From Chloromonas sp. AAM2 (lineage: Eukaryota > Chlorophyta > Chlorophyceae > Chlamydomonadales > Chlamydomonadaceae), in contig QAXH01005294.1 in the NCBI GenBank assembly GCA_004335635.1, positions 66,376 to 130,375 of the forward strand: a DNA stretch of 64,000 bases. Direction: 5' to 3'. Both the position numbers and the translations under genes were made by a program. Below, piece by piece: positions 1 through 13,337 of the stretch; the stretch's first letter is position 1, and each line of letters opens with the position of its first letter. Below the pieces are notes generated by a model. That model was not told the DNA's origin and made no database searches. It saw nothing but the letters and a program-made list of their open reading frames with translations.

Positions 1-3000
1 GCGGAGGTCTCCCCCCAGGAGGACGGGCGGCGCAAGCGCAGGCGGGCCGGGGGCCATGGGGGCGGGTCGGCGGGCGCTGGGCCAAGGGAGGGAGCGGTGG
101 AGCACATCAACTGCACGTGTGGGTATGCGCGCAAGGACCCACGTGATGATGGTGAGTAGTAATGTAGTCCTATCAAGGTCCTATCAAGATCCTTGCGTTG
201 GCCATAGATGTAGCGACCATAAATGTAACCTGAGAAGGATGATTACAGAGATGCTGATGGTACCGCACGTTTGCATTTGTGAACAGCAGCACCTTGTGTA
301 CCCAGGTATTTGCACACTGTGTGCTGTGATCCTGCAGGCGATTACAGCGGTCTGTGGGTCATGTGCGACATGTGCCTGGCCTGGATGCATGGCAGCTGCG
401 TGGGCATCCACCGGTCCCCGCCCTCCGGCCACTTTGCCTGCAGCCGGTGCCTGCGTGCCACTGCCCTCGAGCGGGTCACGGGGGCGTGCGGGGCCACGCT
501 GGTGGTGTGCCCGGCGGCCATTCTCAGGCAGTGGTGGGGCGAGATACACAAGCACGTCAAGCCGGGGCAGGTCAACGTGGCAGTCTACCTGGTAAGAGCA
601 CAGCAAGCCACCCCTGACCAATTGTTGCCTCGCGCATGAAGTTTTACTCAAATTTTACCTACCTGAGTGCAGTATCTCTGAGCTGAAATGGCATGCAGGA
701 CAGGGAACTCTGTCAGGCCCGATGCAAAGCAAGCACGTGGCTGATTATCAAGAGCGCGCTGCTGTGGTTCCTGTATAGGGCTCCTCACATCAGACCCGAC
801 CCTCAGCACTCAACCATTGACACAAACATTTGACCTTGTTTAGAAGGCAAGATGTATGCATGATTTAGACGAAGGCAATTTTTGATGTAAGGAACCTCAC
901 TGCGTCTGATGCAGGGTCAGCAGCAGGCCAACGGGCGCCCTCAGACGGGCCGCAGCATGTGGGCTGCACCAGGCACGTCAGCAGAGCGTGGTGAGGGCGC
1001 TGACGCCTCTGTGCTGCCCCTGGTGGTGAGCGCGGCTGACCTGGCAGCCGCTGACATAGTGCTGACCACCTATGATGTGCTCAAGCGGGACGTGGACCGG
1101 CAGCCTGAGCTGGAGGCAGCTACCAAGCAGCTTAGGAGACAGAAGAGGTGGGCTGACACGCAGGGCAAGGGCCATCAATACGAGAAATGACCTGCTTGGG
1201 CACATTACAACAATTCTGGCATGAAACTTGGTCCATTCAAATTGTTGAGCGATCACTCTGGTGGTGCTCGATCACCTCCGTGTCCGTTGATGCTGGAAAA
1301 ATGGAATTGTCTCAGAATTGGCAAACTTTTGTTGTAGTGTAGCTGGTCATCTGGCACTGAACGCAAGGCTGCAACGCTCTGCGCACGAATTGGAGATGAC
1401 GGAAGGTTTTTCGAAGGTTATTGGGTCATGGACGTTGACAATTCTCAATCGCATGACGTAATTCATGATGCAAGTGCGTGAATCCAACAGGGAGCATCAT
1501 GGCAAGGCTCGTGCTGCACAAGCCCGCCGCCAGAGGGCACTCAGAAGATGACTTGTGTATCCTCTGGTGTGTGCTTGCGATCATGCAGGTACCATGTTGT
1601 GCCCACCCCCTTGACGCGCCTCACATGGTGGCGAGTTGTGAGTGCATGTGAGGGAGCAGCCGGCTGTGGGTTGCTTGATGCTGGCAGGGCCGATGATTTG
1701 GATTAATTGTGCACGTGACAACTCTGTGAGCGCTCACATTGTCAACCACACTGACTTGGGTGGTGCTCACAGTGCTAACACAGACGGTGATCTTCTGTGC
1801 TCATGCTGTTATTTCAGGTTCTTGACGAGGCCCAGATGGTTGAGAGCAGTACCGCCAAGGCCACAGAGATGGCCCGCAAGCTGCACGCCGTACACAGGTC
1901 AGCTTCAGACCTGCGCACCCGCATTGTGACAGCATGTACTGGTCCAAAGCACATGGAGCAAATGGGAAGGCGTCTGGTGACTTGATCGACCATGACTGTG
2001 GGCTTGTATGTGGCAGCACAGTACTGCTGAGGAACGCGAGCACTTACAGCACAAGACTAACACGATGTGCACACAGGACGAGCGGAAGTCAAGCCGACGA
2101 GCATGCAGGGTAGAGGCATGCACAGTGCTGGCCGCGAATTCTGACCGGTGGATGCCGAAAGGCTTGCTTGTGAGCCGGGTGCTCCCAGTGTGCCATGCTG
2201 TGTGGTGATGACTGCCATAGGCGTGTGCCTGTGCCACAGGCGGTGTGCCACAGGCGCGCTTGAGCATTGTCAAAGCACCACCAGCAACTGTGCCTGTCAT
2301 TGACGGCTCTCGTGTCCAATCTCACACGTTCCTCACAGGTGGTGTGTGACGGGCACGCCAATCAGCCGGGGTCTGGAGGATGTGTACGGCCTGATGACCT
2401 TCCTGCGAGTGCGGCCCTGGAGCTCACACTTGTGGTGGAGCAGGTGAGGGCTCAGGAACTGCCTCTGTGCAGTGTACAGGAGCTTCATATCTACGTTTAT
2501 AGATCTTAGCACCTTGCTCATGGCGGGACATTGCCAGCACAGTTTTCCCAAGCCCTTGAAGCACAAGCAAACAAACAAACAAACAGATTGTTCTTTACAT
2601 GTGCACACCATACTTGAGGTTATCTAGAGAGAGCAGACTCATTACAGCCATCTTGTCATCTCCAAACTGGTGACATCTGCAGACTGACAGTTGTTCAGGT
2701 GTGTGTTGGCTGCCGCTGCTGCCCAGGGCCATCCAGCGGCCCACTGAGAGTGGCTGTCCCCGCGCCCTGGCGCGCCTACTGGCTGCCCTGCGCCCCGCAC
2801 TCGGGGGCCTCATGTGGCGCACGGCCAAGAGGGACGTGCTGGCAGAGCTGGGCATACCACCACAGGTGGGCATGGGACGTGGACACAGTACAGCTTACAG
2901 AGTGACTGGTCACATGCTTGGGTGGCACACTAGGCTTATCCACTGTGTGTGACCATGATTACAGCTGACATGGGCTGTGTGACTTTCTGTTCACACTCTC

Positions 3001-6000
3001 AGGGCCCAAATATTTTGGGTCTTGTAAGGCTGAGACTCTAACTATTGGGCTTCCTGGTGTCAAGCTGCGCCTGCGGTGCTATTGCTATCGACTTGAATGG
3101 CATCAAGGCTGAATGTGCTTGCATGTGGTGCAGCACCATCACGTGACGTGGCTGCATCACTCACCGGTGGAGCGACACTTCTACATTAGACAACACCAAG
3201 GTGGGTGGCAAAGCAACCAAGGCGTGCCTGGTAAGAAGTCGCAGCTGGTCGACCAAAAAAGGATGATGGAGGCCTGCCCTTGAACCTTGGCTTCATAGCT
3301 CGGTGTTGCACGGGCTGGTGCCTACACACTGTGTGCTTACCAATTTGGCAACACGTAGCCACATAAGTTGTACCTGCATCCTCCAACTTAGCTGCCAGTT
3401 CTGTGCGGACCCTCCATGGCTTCTCCTGCCTGCGACGTACCTTGTCGTGCTTGCCTGTCCATGCACCCCAAGCCTGCCTCTCACAAACAGCACGCGACTT
3501 GCATGATCACATAGCCACAAGGCCTGGCGTGTACGTATGCAGAGTGTGCGTCCAAGGTCCGTGCTGTGCTGCCCACCTCCCTCCTCGCTGCTGCAACACA
3601 CCACAGCGGCGTGGGCTCAGCACAGCAACCCATCGCAATAGACACGCCAGGCAGCCACCCCTCGGCACCTGCGCCTGGGGTTGCCACGCACCAGCCCACT
3701 GTCCCAGAGGAGGAGCCATCAGACACAAAGCATGCAGTGGCCAACCGGCCCTTGACGCAGGATGAACAGAAGAAAATTCTGCTGCCGCTGCTCCGGCTGC
3801 GACAGGCAGCATGCCATCCACAGGTCAGCGCACACTTTAACAGGCCTGGGAGGGCAAACATGAGAGGGTCAGGAATATCGCATGCTGGCTAGTGCTTGTA
3901 TCCTCACTCCCTGGGTCCCATTTTGTGCTCAGGTCGGCGTCCAGTCGGACCTCGCACATTAATTCGTGTTGTCCGCGGTGTCAAAACTGGACACGGTCCA
4001 ACTCAACATCTCGTGACTGAAGCTCGTGCTGCACTGCATCGGCCCATGTTCTGTCCTTGGCTTCAGGTTGGTGCCGGTGGCATTAAGTCCGTGACCGCCC
4101 AGCGCGCCCCCTTGACCATGGATGAGATCCTGGGGGTGCTCACCAGCAAGGCCAAGTACGAGGCAGAGGAGGCACAGCGTGAGTCAGGCAAACTCGCATG
4201 TGACACGTGCCTGGTCATAGATTTGGCAAACACGGACAAGCGGCTGTCAAGCAGGTAGCTTAGGGCCTTGCAAGATGTGGCAGACGTGAGTTGACCTGTT
4301 TTGCTGCGGCCAAGCACACCCCTGGGTGCAGCTACCTGCCTTGATTTAGGTCAAGCAGATGCCAAACAGTCAAGAAGGCGACTAGAGTGTGTATCATTTC
4401 AATAAGACTTGTGTTGCTTTGGCCGAGCATATATTTGCCGCACAGTGCCTGCTTTCTATACAGAGAAGCAATGTTGCGTCCAGTCCCATGATTTGCTTCC
4501 CAATACGCAGAGGCTGCAGCTGGTTTCCTCATCAAGGTCAAATCAGGTTACGCTCCGAGGCCACATGGCCACTCTGATGTGTTTGGCGCCCCTCGCTCCC
4601 CTCTTCAGGTGCCCTCGTGCATTCCCTGAACGGTCTGGCTGCTCTTATGGTGCTCGAGCGGGGCGACAAGGGGCGGGTGGATGCGGTGGCCGCGTACCGG
4701 GAGGCGGTCAACGAGATGGAGCGGAACAAACAGGTGATGAGCCAGGCACATGCTGCTGCAAATCCATGCCCGCACTACTGATATAAGCAGAGCTACGTCC
4801 AGGTCAGGAAGGTGTTCCTGAGGTTGGCAGGGATAACATAGCATGCCTAACCATTGACAGGTTGTCCAGTAGTATTGGAATGTTAGCAAGCAGGCTGTGC
4901 TCGACGTGTTGACTCGGTCCTGCAGGACATCGCCGCGGATCCGCTACAAAAACTGCATACCTTCCACAACCTGGGGCAGCTGCTGGCGTCAAGCATACCT
5001 GGTGTGGCGCCCACCCTCCGAGATGCTACGCTTGAGGTAACACGAACACGACCGACCAAGGCAAACGCTGTGCTCCATTAATCCAACCACACAGGCCACA
5101 TTCGCGGTTTACTCGCATTTGAAAATCTCAATGCTGGCCCTATCACCCTCATCTCTCCAAGGCACGTCTCGTTTTCTCTCATTCCGGATTGCAAAGTTGC
5201 AGTGCTTGCATTTGTTGCATGGGGCCAGCACTTTCCAGCCACCACACATGACTTAGGCATGACAAACATGACAAGCTGTGTTGCATTTATTCCTTGGTCT
5301 TGTTGCACGTGACTGATGGCAGGTCTGTTTGCCACCATCGTCGCGCACTGTGTCCATTGCAGCGTGAAGCGGAGGAGGTGCGGGTCAAGTACCTGGAGCA
5401 GCGGAGCGTGCAGCTGGCCGCACAGCAGGCGGACTTTGACAAAGCACTCCGGGCCGCAGAGCCCTTTGATGCGCACAAGGGATGGTGGGTGGCGGGAAGG
5501 GAATGTGGCGGGAAGGGAAGGGAATGTGAAAAGGGCACTAGAAGGGCAGGCGGCCGGCCATCAGGCGGGCATGTTAACCGGGTGTAGCCAACTAGTAGTG
5601 CGGCACATGGCATATCACAGACCTAGGGTGCTGACAGGAGCTGTCTCAACAGGTTGATGGTGTGTTGTCGTCTGGCTTGGCCTGTTGTTCATCTGATTTC
5701 CCTGGCCGCGCCTGTGGTCCAGGTTCGTGACCGCCATCGAGATGCTGCGTGATGCCGGTGCGCACCATGCGGGTCCGTCGGAGGAGGAGCTCGTGACGGG
5801 GATTAGGGAGAGGCTGCTGGACGACGACACACGCAGGCTGAGGGTAGGCTACGGTGGTAGCACAGGGTGTGGCCATACAGGGCTGTGTTCCTGGTTGAAC
5901 GGGGCTGAGCCCCTGCAGCATGGTTGAGAAGTTCTTGACAATTGCTCAAATTGATGCACTGTCTTAGCACTTCATTGGTTGTACAGCCTTACCTGCCCGT

Positions 6001-9000
6001 ACACATCGATCTCAATGTCAGTTAATGGCATCAAGTGTGAGGGTAAGGTAAACCTTTACTTGTGATGTTGTGCTTGCAGACAAATCGCAACGCCAGTAAC
6101 ATGGGCAACCGATTCAAGTCCTTGCGGCAACTCCAGGTCAGACCGGCATGCTTGGGCTCAAGACGGCACGGCAACTAGCGAGCCTTATGCCTGCACTGGC
6201 TGTGCCTCCCCGTTGCATATCTAATGCATGTTGAAGCTAGGTTCTGAGATAGAGTCGACAAGCCAGCTCGCACAAGTGCTGTTCTCTTGTGATGCTGTTG
6301 TCGTTGTGTTTGCACTGACTTGTTGAGTTGTGTGCGCAGGTGCTGTTGGTTGACGCGCTGGGCAGTGTGGAGGCGGCCCGAGCCAAGGCCATGGATCGAC
6401 TGCAGGTGAGCCGTTTGTCATCAGCTTTACTGTGATTCACAACAGGTATGCCCGCCAGTCTGCCACGTCCTGTCTGTGCTCATTTTCAATTCATATATGC
6501 AAGATCACTGTCATGCGCACGTCAGTGCATGCCTGCCCTGTGTGTGAATGTGGTGTTCAGGATCTGAGCGTCGCCACTCGGGCCGCCAGTCCCCAGTTTG
6601 TGGAGCAGGCGGGCCACTGCCAGCGCTGCCGGGCCGACCTCAGGCGCAGGGGACGGGTGTGCGACCACTGCATGCAGGAGGAACTCATGGTAGGAACAGG
6701 CTGGAAAATAGGCCAAGCTAGAGCGCATCAAGTAGGGTAGGCTTTGGATCGGCCTGGGGCGCAGTCCCTTACGGTGACGTTGAGTCAGTTCAGAGGCGTA
6801 AGGCAGACAGATGTCAAGACAGCGACAGGTGTCAACATTGCTCACAATTTGCGCAGTTGAAGATAGCATGTTCAAGTTGGGCCCAAGGCATGTTTTGGCA
6901 TCATTCTTGGACTTACAGCTACGTTTGGATATCATTTTCTGATGAAAGTTTGTCTCGCTGCTGCGACTGCAGGTCAAGTGGGAGGTGCACTTGTTCAGCA
7001 TCTACACCCGGGCCCTGGTGGCGGGGCAACAGGTGGGCAGGGCAGCCAGCAGCGGACCAGGCACCAGCTGCCGGTCAGAATGAGAAGGAACAGCTGTTCA
7101 ACTTTGTTTTCCTACTTTTCCTAGCTGAGCTTGGTATAGCCTGGCAAGTGACTGCCACATGAGAGCATCATGTGTATGTGTGTGCGTGTGTGTGTGCGTG
7201 TGTTTAGGTGAGTGATGAGGACGCAGCCCGAAGAGCCGCTGCAAACATGCTGCGGCGGGTGGGCCAGGGCGGGCTGGGGGAGGGCGAGGAGGATGGGGCC
7301 ATGGATGCAGCAGGTGAGCGTGGGGCCTGCGGGAGTGCATGCAAGCTAAACCCTGCCATGTGCTGTCTTGGGCCTGATCATGAACAATGCTTGATCTTTT
7401 AACAAGGCACTGATCCCCTGGTGTCCTAGGCACATGGCACGTTACTTGTGGTTGTGTGGATGTGGTTGCAGGTTCTGGTGTGCTGCCCGAGGGCAGTCGA
7501 CGGGACAACCAGGCGGTGGCGGGCGCACAGATCTCGTGGAAACCTAGTGATGCGGAGCAGGTGGGTGGGAACAGGCACGGATACTATACGCTACAAGGAT
7601 TGGGTTAGTCAGCTCGCAGCTCAACGGCCACTGACCCACACTTGCTGTTCAGGTGCTCAAGATGCTCGCTGCTCGCCTGGGGCAAGTGGCAAACGCCGCA
7701 GTGGCTGCTGGGGTGTTGGACAAGGGTACGTGCCAACTTGGCGGGGAGGCTGCTAGCTAGCCATGTGTTTTTCCAAGGAGCGCAGGGTATTGCAGGTGGC
7801 TCGAGCGAGGATCACGGCAATGCAAACGGCAAAGCCCATCAAACACAAACACAAAATAAACCATGGGCTTGCCCAGTACTTGACATATGTTTACAAGTGC
7901 GCGCAGCTCCAAGCTGTTCTGAATTGTCTGACACGACTTGTGGCTTGTGGTAGGTGTGCCTAGACTGCTATGTGGCACTTGCTCCAGCAACACACAACGT
8001 CCGTCGTGACGGCTTACTGGTTTCTACCCAATCCAGATGACTTCCGTGAAGGCGCCTAGCAGATCTTACACCCAACTCAGGCTCCCCCCTGCACCTATCC
8101 CCATGTTCTCTCAGGCCAAGTGAGCGAGGTGCTGGCCTCTGCTAAGGACCACCTGGAGCGACTGGAGGCGCAGCGCAAGCTGTTCGCGCAGGTGCGAGGC
8201 AGACAGGCCTATCGCCCTGACCTGTCTTACCATGAGGCAGTCGAGGACATGAGCCACAGCTATCTTACCATGAGGCATGCCACGACATGCCAGAAGTGGC
8301 TACAGTAGCGTGTCATGGGACGAATGTCTGTTTGCTGTGCACATGGTTGCGTCAGTGTTTTGACTTGCAGTGGCTGTGTGTGCGCCCTGTGCTGTGTGGC
8401 AGGCGCGGGCCCTGACCTTGTCCCAGCGTTGGCTGCTGTATGCGCACGACGAGCTCGACATGGCGGTGGCGCGCACGCGCCTCAGGCAGCCCAACGAATG
8501 GGTGGACGAGTCGGAGGAGGCGTTCAAGATTTGGCCTGAGGAGGTCCCCATACGCAACAAGGCACGTGCAAACATCGGTGTTATTCACGACGCTCGGCCT
8601 GGTACATTCAGCTTCGCACCAGCTTTAACTCAGCTCAGACTAGCCCTAGGCTCCTGTGTTCCGCCACCCACCTCTCCACTTTTCTGTCTGCACATGTAGA
8701 TGTCTGATATCCTGTCGTCACATCTGGCACGCAACACTGATCAAACACACACAGCTGACCATGCCATAGCCGCCTGTCGTTCAGTCAGCCGCTGCCCACC
8801 CTTGTCTGCACTACTTACTAGTTCCAGCAAGCTGCATTCTCCTCGGCCATTTACCTCTCACCGAACTCATGTTTTGAGAAGGAATGTCTGCTACTCCTAC
8901 AGTTACATTTCACTGTCTACAGCGTTGCCCATTCATTGTGCACAGGACCTGTCCAACGACAAGGTGGTTGCCAAGGCGGACCTCCAGCGCACCTTGGGCA

Positions 9001-12000
9001 CGCTGAGGTACCTGCGCACACTGCAAGCAGCACGGCAGGCGGGAGCACAGCCAGAGCAGCAGCACCCACAACCGGCCACACAGGCTGAAATGCCGACAGA
9101 ACTGCAGCCTGACTCACTGCTGGGTGCACACACAAATGGCGCGGGATTGCAGGCATGTGCGGAAGGGGATGCAGGCCACCTGAAGACGGACGTGGGCGTA
9201 GGTACAAGCGGAGTGGCGGCGATTGCAAACAGTTCTGCAGAAGATGGGGTGGCTGGCTTCGACCAGCCAGAACCTGGCTCTGGCACTGACGCAGCACCAA
9301 CTGAACAAGCAGGTACCAGTGCTGCAACAGCTGCAGGGCAGGCATCGGCACCCGCTGCTCTATCAGCAGCAAGCCCAACACAATCAGCAGGTGCAGGACC
9401 TTTATTGCAGGGCGCTGGCAGCCTACCCTCACCGCCGGTACTAGCAGTGCTGAGCCCAGTCAGAGCAGCAGCTGCAGCCGCCGCTCCGCAGGGGTTAAGC
9501 CATCCAGCGGCACCTGCTGCAGCACATGAGATTTGTCCCATTTGTCATGACGCAATTGGAACCCAATTCGCCATGATGCCCTGCGGTCACATGGTGTGTA
9601 ACGACTGCATGGCCATGCTCCTGGGCCACGTGCCCACAAACGTCCCAACCTTCAACAGGAAGGTCAGCTGTCCCACATGCCGCGCACGTTTCCCCATTAC
9701 GGAGGTGTCGCAAGTAGACGGAGGAGGTGCGTACAGACGCAATGGCAAGGGAGTGCTGCGCTGATTGCAGTTGTGTCCGTTTCATTGAAACTAATCTGAC
9801 AGACAATCTGAACACCAGTTGTCGGCACGACTGGTTCCACCTTAAAGGCACACAGCCCAACAAGGGCCAGAGCAGCGGCAATGCTATCTTGCTTGCTGAC
9901 GGAGGGGCACTGTCTGCGCCATGTGACTGCACGTTATGCAAGCTGAAGGAATGCCTAAAGTTGTGAAGTCCTGCCTGAATTTCTGCCAGCACAATCCTTC
10001 CATTTACTTCACCGGACTCCATGTTGTTCTCGTTACATCCGTGTTGCCGATGTGACCCACTTCTATCGTCTCACTGCTTACCCCAATCGCAGGCGGCACC
10101 TGCAGCACGAGCGAGGCGCGGGCCCGCACCTACCACCTGCCCTCCGTCGATCCTGCTCTGGGCGCGCCCCCGGCCGCCACCGTGGCCGCCATGTGCGTGT
10201 CCTCGCCCCCCGAGGCGTGCGGGGGCGAGGACCTGTGGGCGGGGGAGGGGGACCTGAGCGTGTCGGGGTCCTACGGGACCAAGGTTGAGGCTGTGGTCAG
10301 GCGCATCATGTTCATCACACGCAGCGACACACAAGCACGGGTGGGTGGCGGCCAGGCAAGGCGCACTGACTGTTCAAGCCCTCGCTGTCCTACACCCTTT
10401 TGCCTGTGTTGCAGTACGTGCCTCCGTATCCAGTCACCTGACACTTGCTTCTCCGCTTGATGAATGCTGTCTGCTTGATTCATGGCCTTGACCCCATGGC
10501 CAAGGTATTGCTTGAAGTAGTTCCAGTGCTGTCCGTGTGCAGGTGGTTGTGTTTTCTTCGTGGCTTGACCTGTTGGAGCTCCTGGCCCATGCCCTGGCCA
10601 CCAACAGGCTGCCGTACGCATTTGCAAAGGCACGCCAAGGGTTCCACGCGGCCTTAGCAGCCTTCAAGCGCGAGCCAACAGCAGCAGCAGACGGCAACAC
10701 TCCAGGCGTGAGCCATGCGGCGGTGGACACTGCTGGCAAGCGGGGCAAGCAAGTGGTGTGGCATGTGACGGATTCTGAGGGCGAGGCTCTGGATTTGGAT
10801 GAGAGGGGCAAACAGGAACAGGAAGATAGACAGCCAGGACACCATGCAGCAGGCGTGCAGGAGGATGGTGATGAACAGGAGGACGTTGCAGCTGAGCCCT
10901 GCTCTGTTTTGTCCCGAGCAAACAACGGAGGCGTGGTTGCAGGTGCACCTGCCACAGGCACGCAGGCTACGAAGGCATGCGCAACGGCTGGCAGGTCGGG
11001 GGCAAAGCGCAAGGGTCGCCCTAGTCCTAGTCCACCTGCAGATGACGACCAACCAATGACTGACGTGTCCGGTGCAGCTGTCCAGGGCCCCCAGGCATCT
11101 GTTCTTGTCAACGCTACACCTTCTCACCAGCAGCAGGAGGAGCAGCAGCGGCAGCAGGAGCAGGGGCAACAGCAGCAGAGGCGCACTTCAGGTGGCAGGC
11201 GTGGCCCTCACCGCTACAAGGGCCGGGCTGCCACTGAGGCCCCATGTCCGCGTGTGCTGCTGCTGCTCATGAGCCAGGGAGGGGCGGGTGAGCATGGGAC
11301 GTGAAGGCTGATCTTTGCCCACTAACTCCTCCGCCTGCTCCACCACTCGCTGTGTCGCTTTCTGCTTTTTGTATCAAGCTGAAACCGCAGCTTGTACTAG
11401 AGCTCAAGGTTTTTGGGTTGTCCGGCAGCCAATGCAGAATCGCTTCTCTTGGATCGCACGTTCCTCTTGTTTGCTAGCAGCTTTGCAGCTGGTTCTTTGA
11501 TGCCCTTCTCCCTCATCTCGCTCGCCGTGTGTGCACAGGTCTGAACCTGACTGAGGCGCAGCACGTGGTGTTGGTGGAGCCGCACACCGACCCCGCCTCG
11601 GAGCTGCAGGCGGTGGGGCGCGTGCACCGCATCGGGCAGACTAGGGAGACGCACGTGCACAGGTGACAGGGCGAGACAAGGCCACGCGCGGGTGCAGACA
11701 GGCTTGTATGGATTAGGCTAGTGCAGGCACACGTCTGAGGAGCACAGGCGAGCGCAGATGGGCTCACCTAGCGCAGATGGGCTCACCTCGCACAGATGGG
11801 CTCACCTCGCGCAGATGGGCTCACCTCGCGCAGATGGGCTNNNNNNNNNNNNNNNNNNNNNNNNNNNNNNNNNNNNATGGGCTCACCTCGCACAGATGGG
11901 CTCACCTCGCACAGATGGGCTCACCTCGCGCAGATGGGCTCACCTCGCACAGATGGGCCTGAAGGCACAGGTACTGTGTTTATCCAGGCATCCCATGCAA

Positions 12001-12723
12001 TGTGTTGACGCCTTACGTTGCATTGCGTACAGGTTTGTTGTTCATCGCACTGTGGAGGAGAACGTGTTTGCGCTGGGCGCTGCGCGGGCAGCGGGCATGG
12101 ACATGAGCTCAGCAGGCGCTGCCGGGAGCACTGGGAGACAGGTACAAGGGTGGAAGGGTGGGCTGAGGCGACGAACACCCAGGTTGCAGACTGCTGCTGG
12201 TCGCCATAACTAAGCAGCTCCCAACGTGGCTGTGCCCAACATTTCAGAAGCAAGTTTTGACTGAGATGACAGGAATGCGAGGTTACGTATTGCTTGCCAT
12301 GGCGTTCTTAATACAAATGCATTGCACCTTACCACGAAGCTAAGAGTTTGAATTGAATGACGCAGCTTCCCCGCATGACATGCTGCATTGCAGGGTGGAG
12401 CCCATGACGGCCTGGCTACCGTGTCAGACGTAGCACTGCTGCTGACAACGCCCTGGTCGGCTGCGGAGGCTGCTGTGCCACCTGAGCTGCGGGCGGGCAG
12501 CAGCACAGAGCATGACCTGGCTGTGACTGAAGCAGGCCAAGCAGGGGTTATTGGGGCTGGCGCAGGGGTGGTCGGGGCTGGTGAATTGCCGCCCGCTGGA
12601 GCTAGTATCAGCACGGCTGGATTGCCTGTGATGCATGCGGCCAGGCCTGCCGAGGCAGCGGCCGCTGCCGCGGAAGGACGCCTGCGTCTTCAGCAGCAGC
12701 AGCAGCAGCAGCAGCAGCAATGA
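1..12723 (+). CDS. SHPRH: SHPRH-type SNF2 helicase / E3 ubiquitin ligase (PHD, RING), 5' partial
   Basis: Multi-exon gene, 5' end outside the window. Exons: 1-151, 338-591, 915-1147, 1589-1637, 1818-1897, 2339-2443, 2691-2865, 3134-3200, 3543-3823, 4067-4178, 4609-4733, 4926-5036, 5363-5484, 5723-5843, 6080-6136, 6340-6405, 6561-6689, 6973-7032, 7208-7313, 7472-7560, 7653-7725, 8115-8191, 8403-8561, 8946-9726, 10093-10340, 10543-11287, 11539-11662, 12033-12141, 12394-12723; frame is continuous and gives 1712 residues. Seen in order: a basic NLS-like stretch, a PHD finger split over exons 1-2, SNF2 motif Ia (LVVCPAAILRQWW), the DEAQ box (RVVLDEAQMVE), motif III (WCVTGTPISRGLEDVYG), SHPRH-specific TAKRDVLAELGIPPQ and SPVERHFYIRQH, a C3HC4 RING (about 9520-9695), KVEAVVR, VVVFSSWLDLL, and motif VI (QAVGRVHRIGQTRE). 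The family is nuclear and polyubiquitinates PCNA in damage tolerance; that role here is inferred. Walker A should lie upstream of the window. The 2443/2691 junction and the GC donor at 8562 are the least certain borders. Confidence 0.93.
1306..1330 (+). repeat. Diverged terminus of the TTTGCCAG inverted-repeat family (copy 1)
   Basis: Within a SHPRH intron. It matches the forward form of the family core (TGTCCCAGAACTGGCAAACT) with several substitutions and ends in a T-rich tip. Solitary; no facing partner seen. Confidence 0.6.
7171..7204. repeat. (TG)n microsatellite next to a SHPRH splice acceptor
   Basis: Imperfect TG/CG dinucleotide run in the SHPRH intron, ending directly before the TTTAG acceptor of exon 7208-7313. 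It replaces the usual pyrimidine tract on the plus strand with a purine/pyrimidine alternation. Confidence 0.9.
11752..11962. repeat. 19-bp minisatellite in a SHPRH intron, interrupted by an assembly gap
   Basis: Tandem copies of a 19-bp unit containing CAGATGGGCTCACCTCGC lie between SHPRH exons 11539-11662 and 12033-12141. Copies differ mainly at one position (CGCGCAG versus CGCACAG). Because 19 is not a multiple of 3, the array opens short spurious reading frames in all phases. The 36 N (11841-11876) fall inside it, so true copy number is unknown. Confidence 0.95.
11841..11876. other. Assembly gap (36 N)
   Basis: Run of N inside the 19-bp minisatellite; almost certainly a collapse or a size estimate caused by the repeat. 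Confidence 0.99.
12691..12720 (+). repeat. CAG repeat encoding a C-terminal polyglutamine tract of SHPRH
   Basis: Nine CAG codons plus one CAA encode ten glutamines directly before the SHPRH stop codon TGA (12721-12723). The tract is in frame with the final exon. Confidence 0.9.
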
Positions 12724-12890
12724 GTTGAGTGCGTGGGTGTCGACGGTGCTTTACGTTGTATTCAGATTCTTCATTCTTTTTCGGAAAGGCGTGTGGGTGG
12801 TTGACCAATACGATAATGTATTCCTGCACTCAACAGTGTGGTGCATACACGCAGATGACGTGTTTGGTAACCATTTCATTGCCACCGGGT

Positions 12891-12895
12891 TGTAA
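12891..12895 (+). terminator. Candidate TGTAA polyadenylation signal of SHPRH
   Basis: TGTAA, the usual poly(A) signal of chlorophyte algae, lies about 170 nt after the SHPRH stop. The motif is short, so this is only a candidate. Confidence 0.4.
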
Positions 12896-13337
12896 TCTGC
12901 TCGCAAACAGCCATGGCATGACAAGTCTGGACATGCATTGTGTACAGTTAAGATGCTGATTTGGATCTGACAGCTTTCGGACCCCCCCTTAATTGCTCTG
13001 GCGTACTGTTCGCTCAAAGGCCTGCTGAAAGATGAGAGGAGGATGTGGCCAGAACACACCAAGACAAGCGCAATTGAAACTGAAACAAGTGTCTGAGCCA
13101 CGCGCACGTCAACGTTAGTGTTGTTGTACCACTCCGTTCATAATCTGGGTTGTTGAATACATTAAATTGACTACTGATCCCATTGAAATGAACTGAAATC
13201 CGCAGAATGCAGCCAAACTTCTGTACAGTGGCAGTCCCTATTTCCGACCGGCCCAAAATCCGATCCAGTGTTCAGGGTTGCGTTGGTATCGGGGACTCAC
13301 ACCCCATGACGGCTCTCTTAACCGCCAGCATTGTCTT

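Noticed and set aside
8933..9541. Minus-strand 202-codon frame
   Set aside because: Antisense shadow of the GC-rich SHPRH exon carrying the RING; no motifs and no splice signals.
11752..11962. CRISPR-like array
   Set aside because: Units are contiguous without spacers, in an intron of a eukaryotic gene; it is a minisatellite.
11758..12213. 151-codon frame reading through the N gap
   Set aside because: Produced by the 19-bp minisatellite and the gap; it is intronic to SHPRH.
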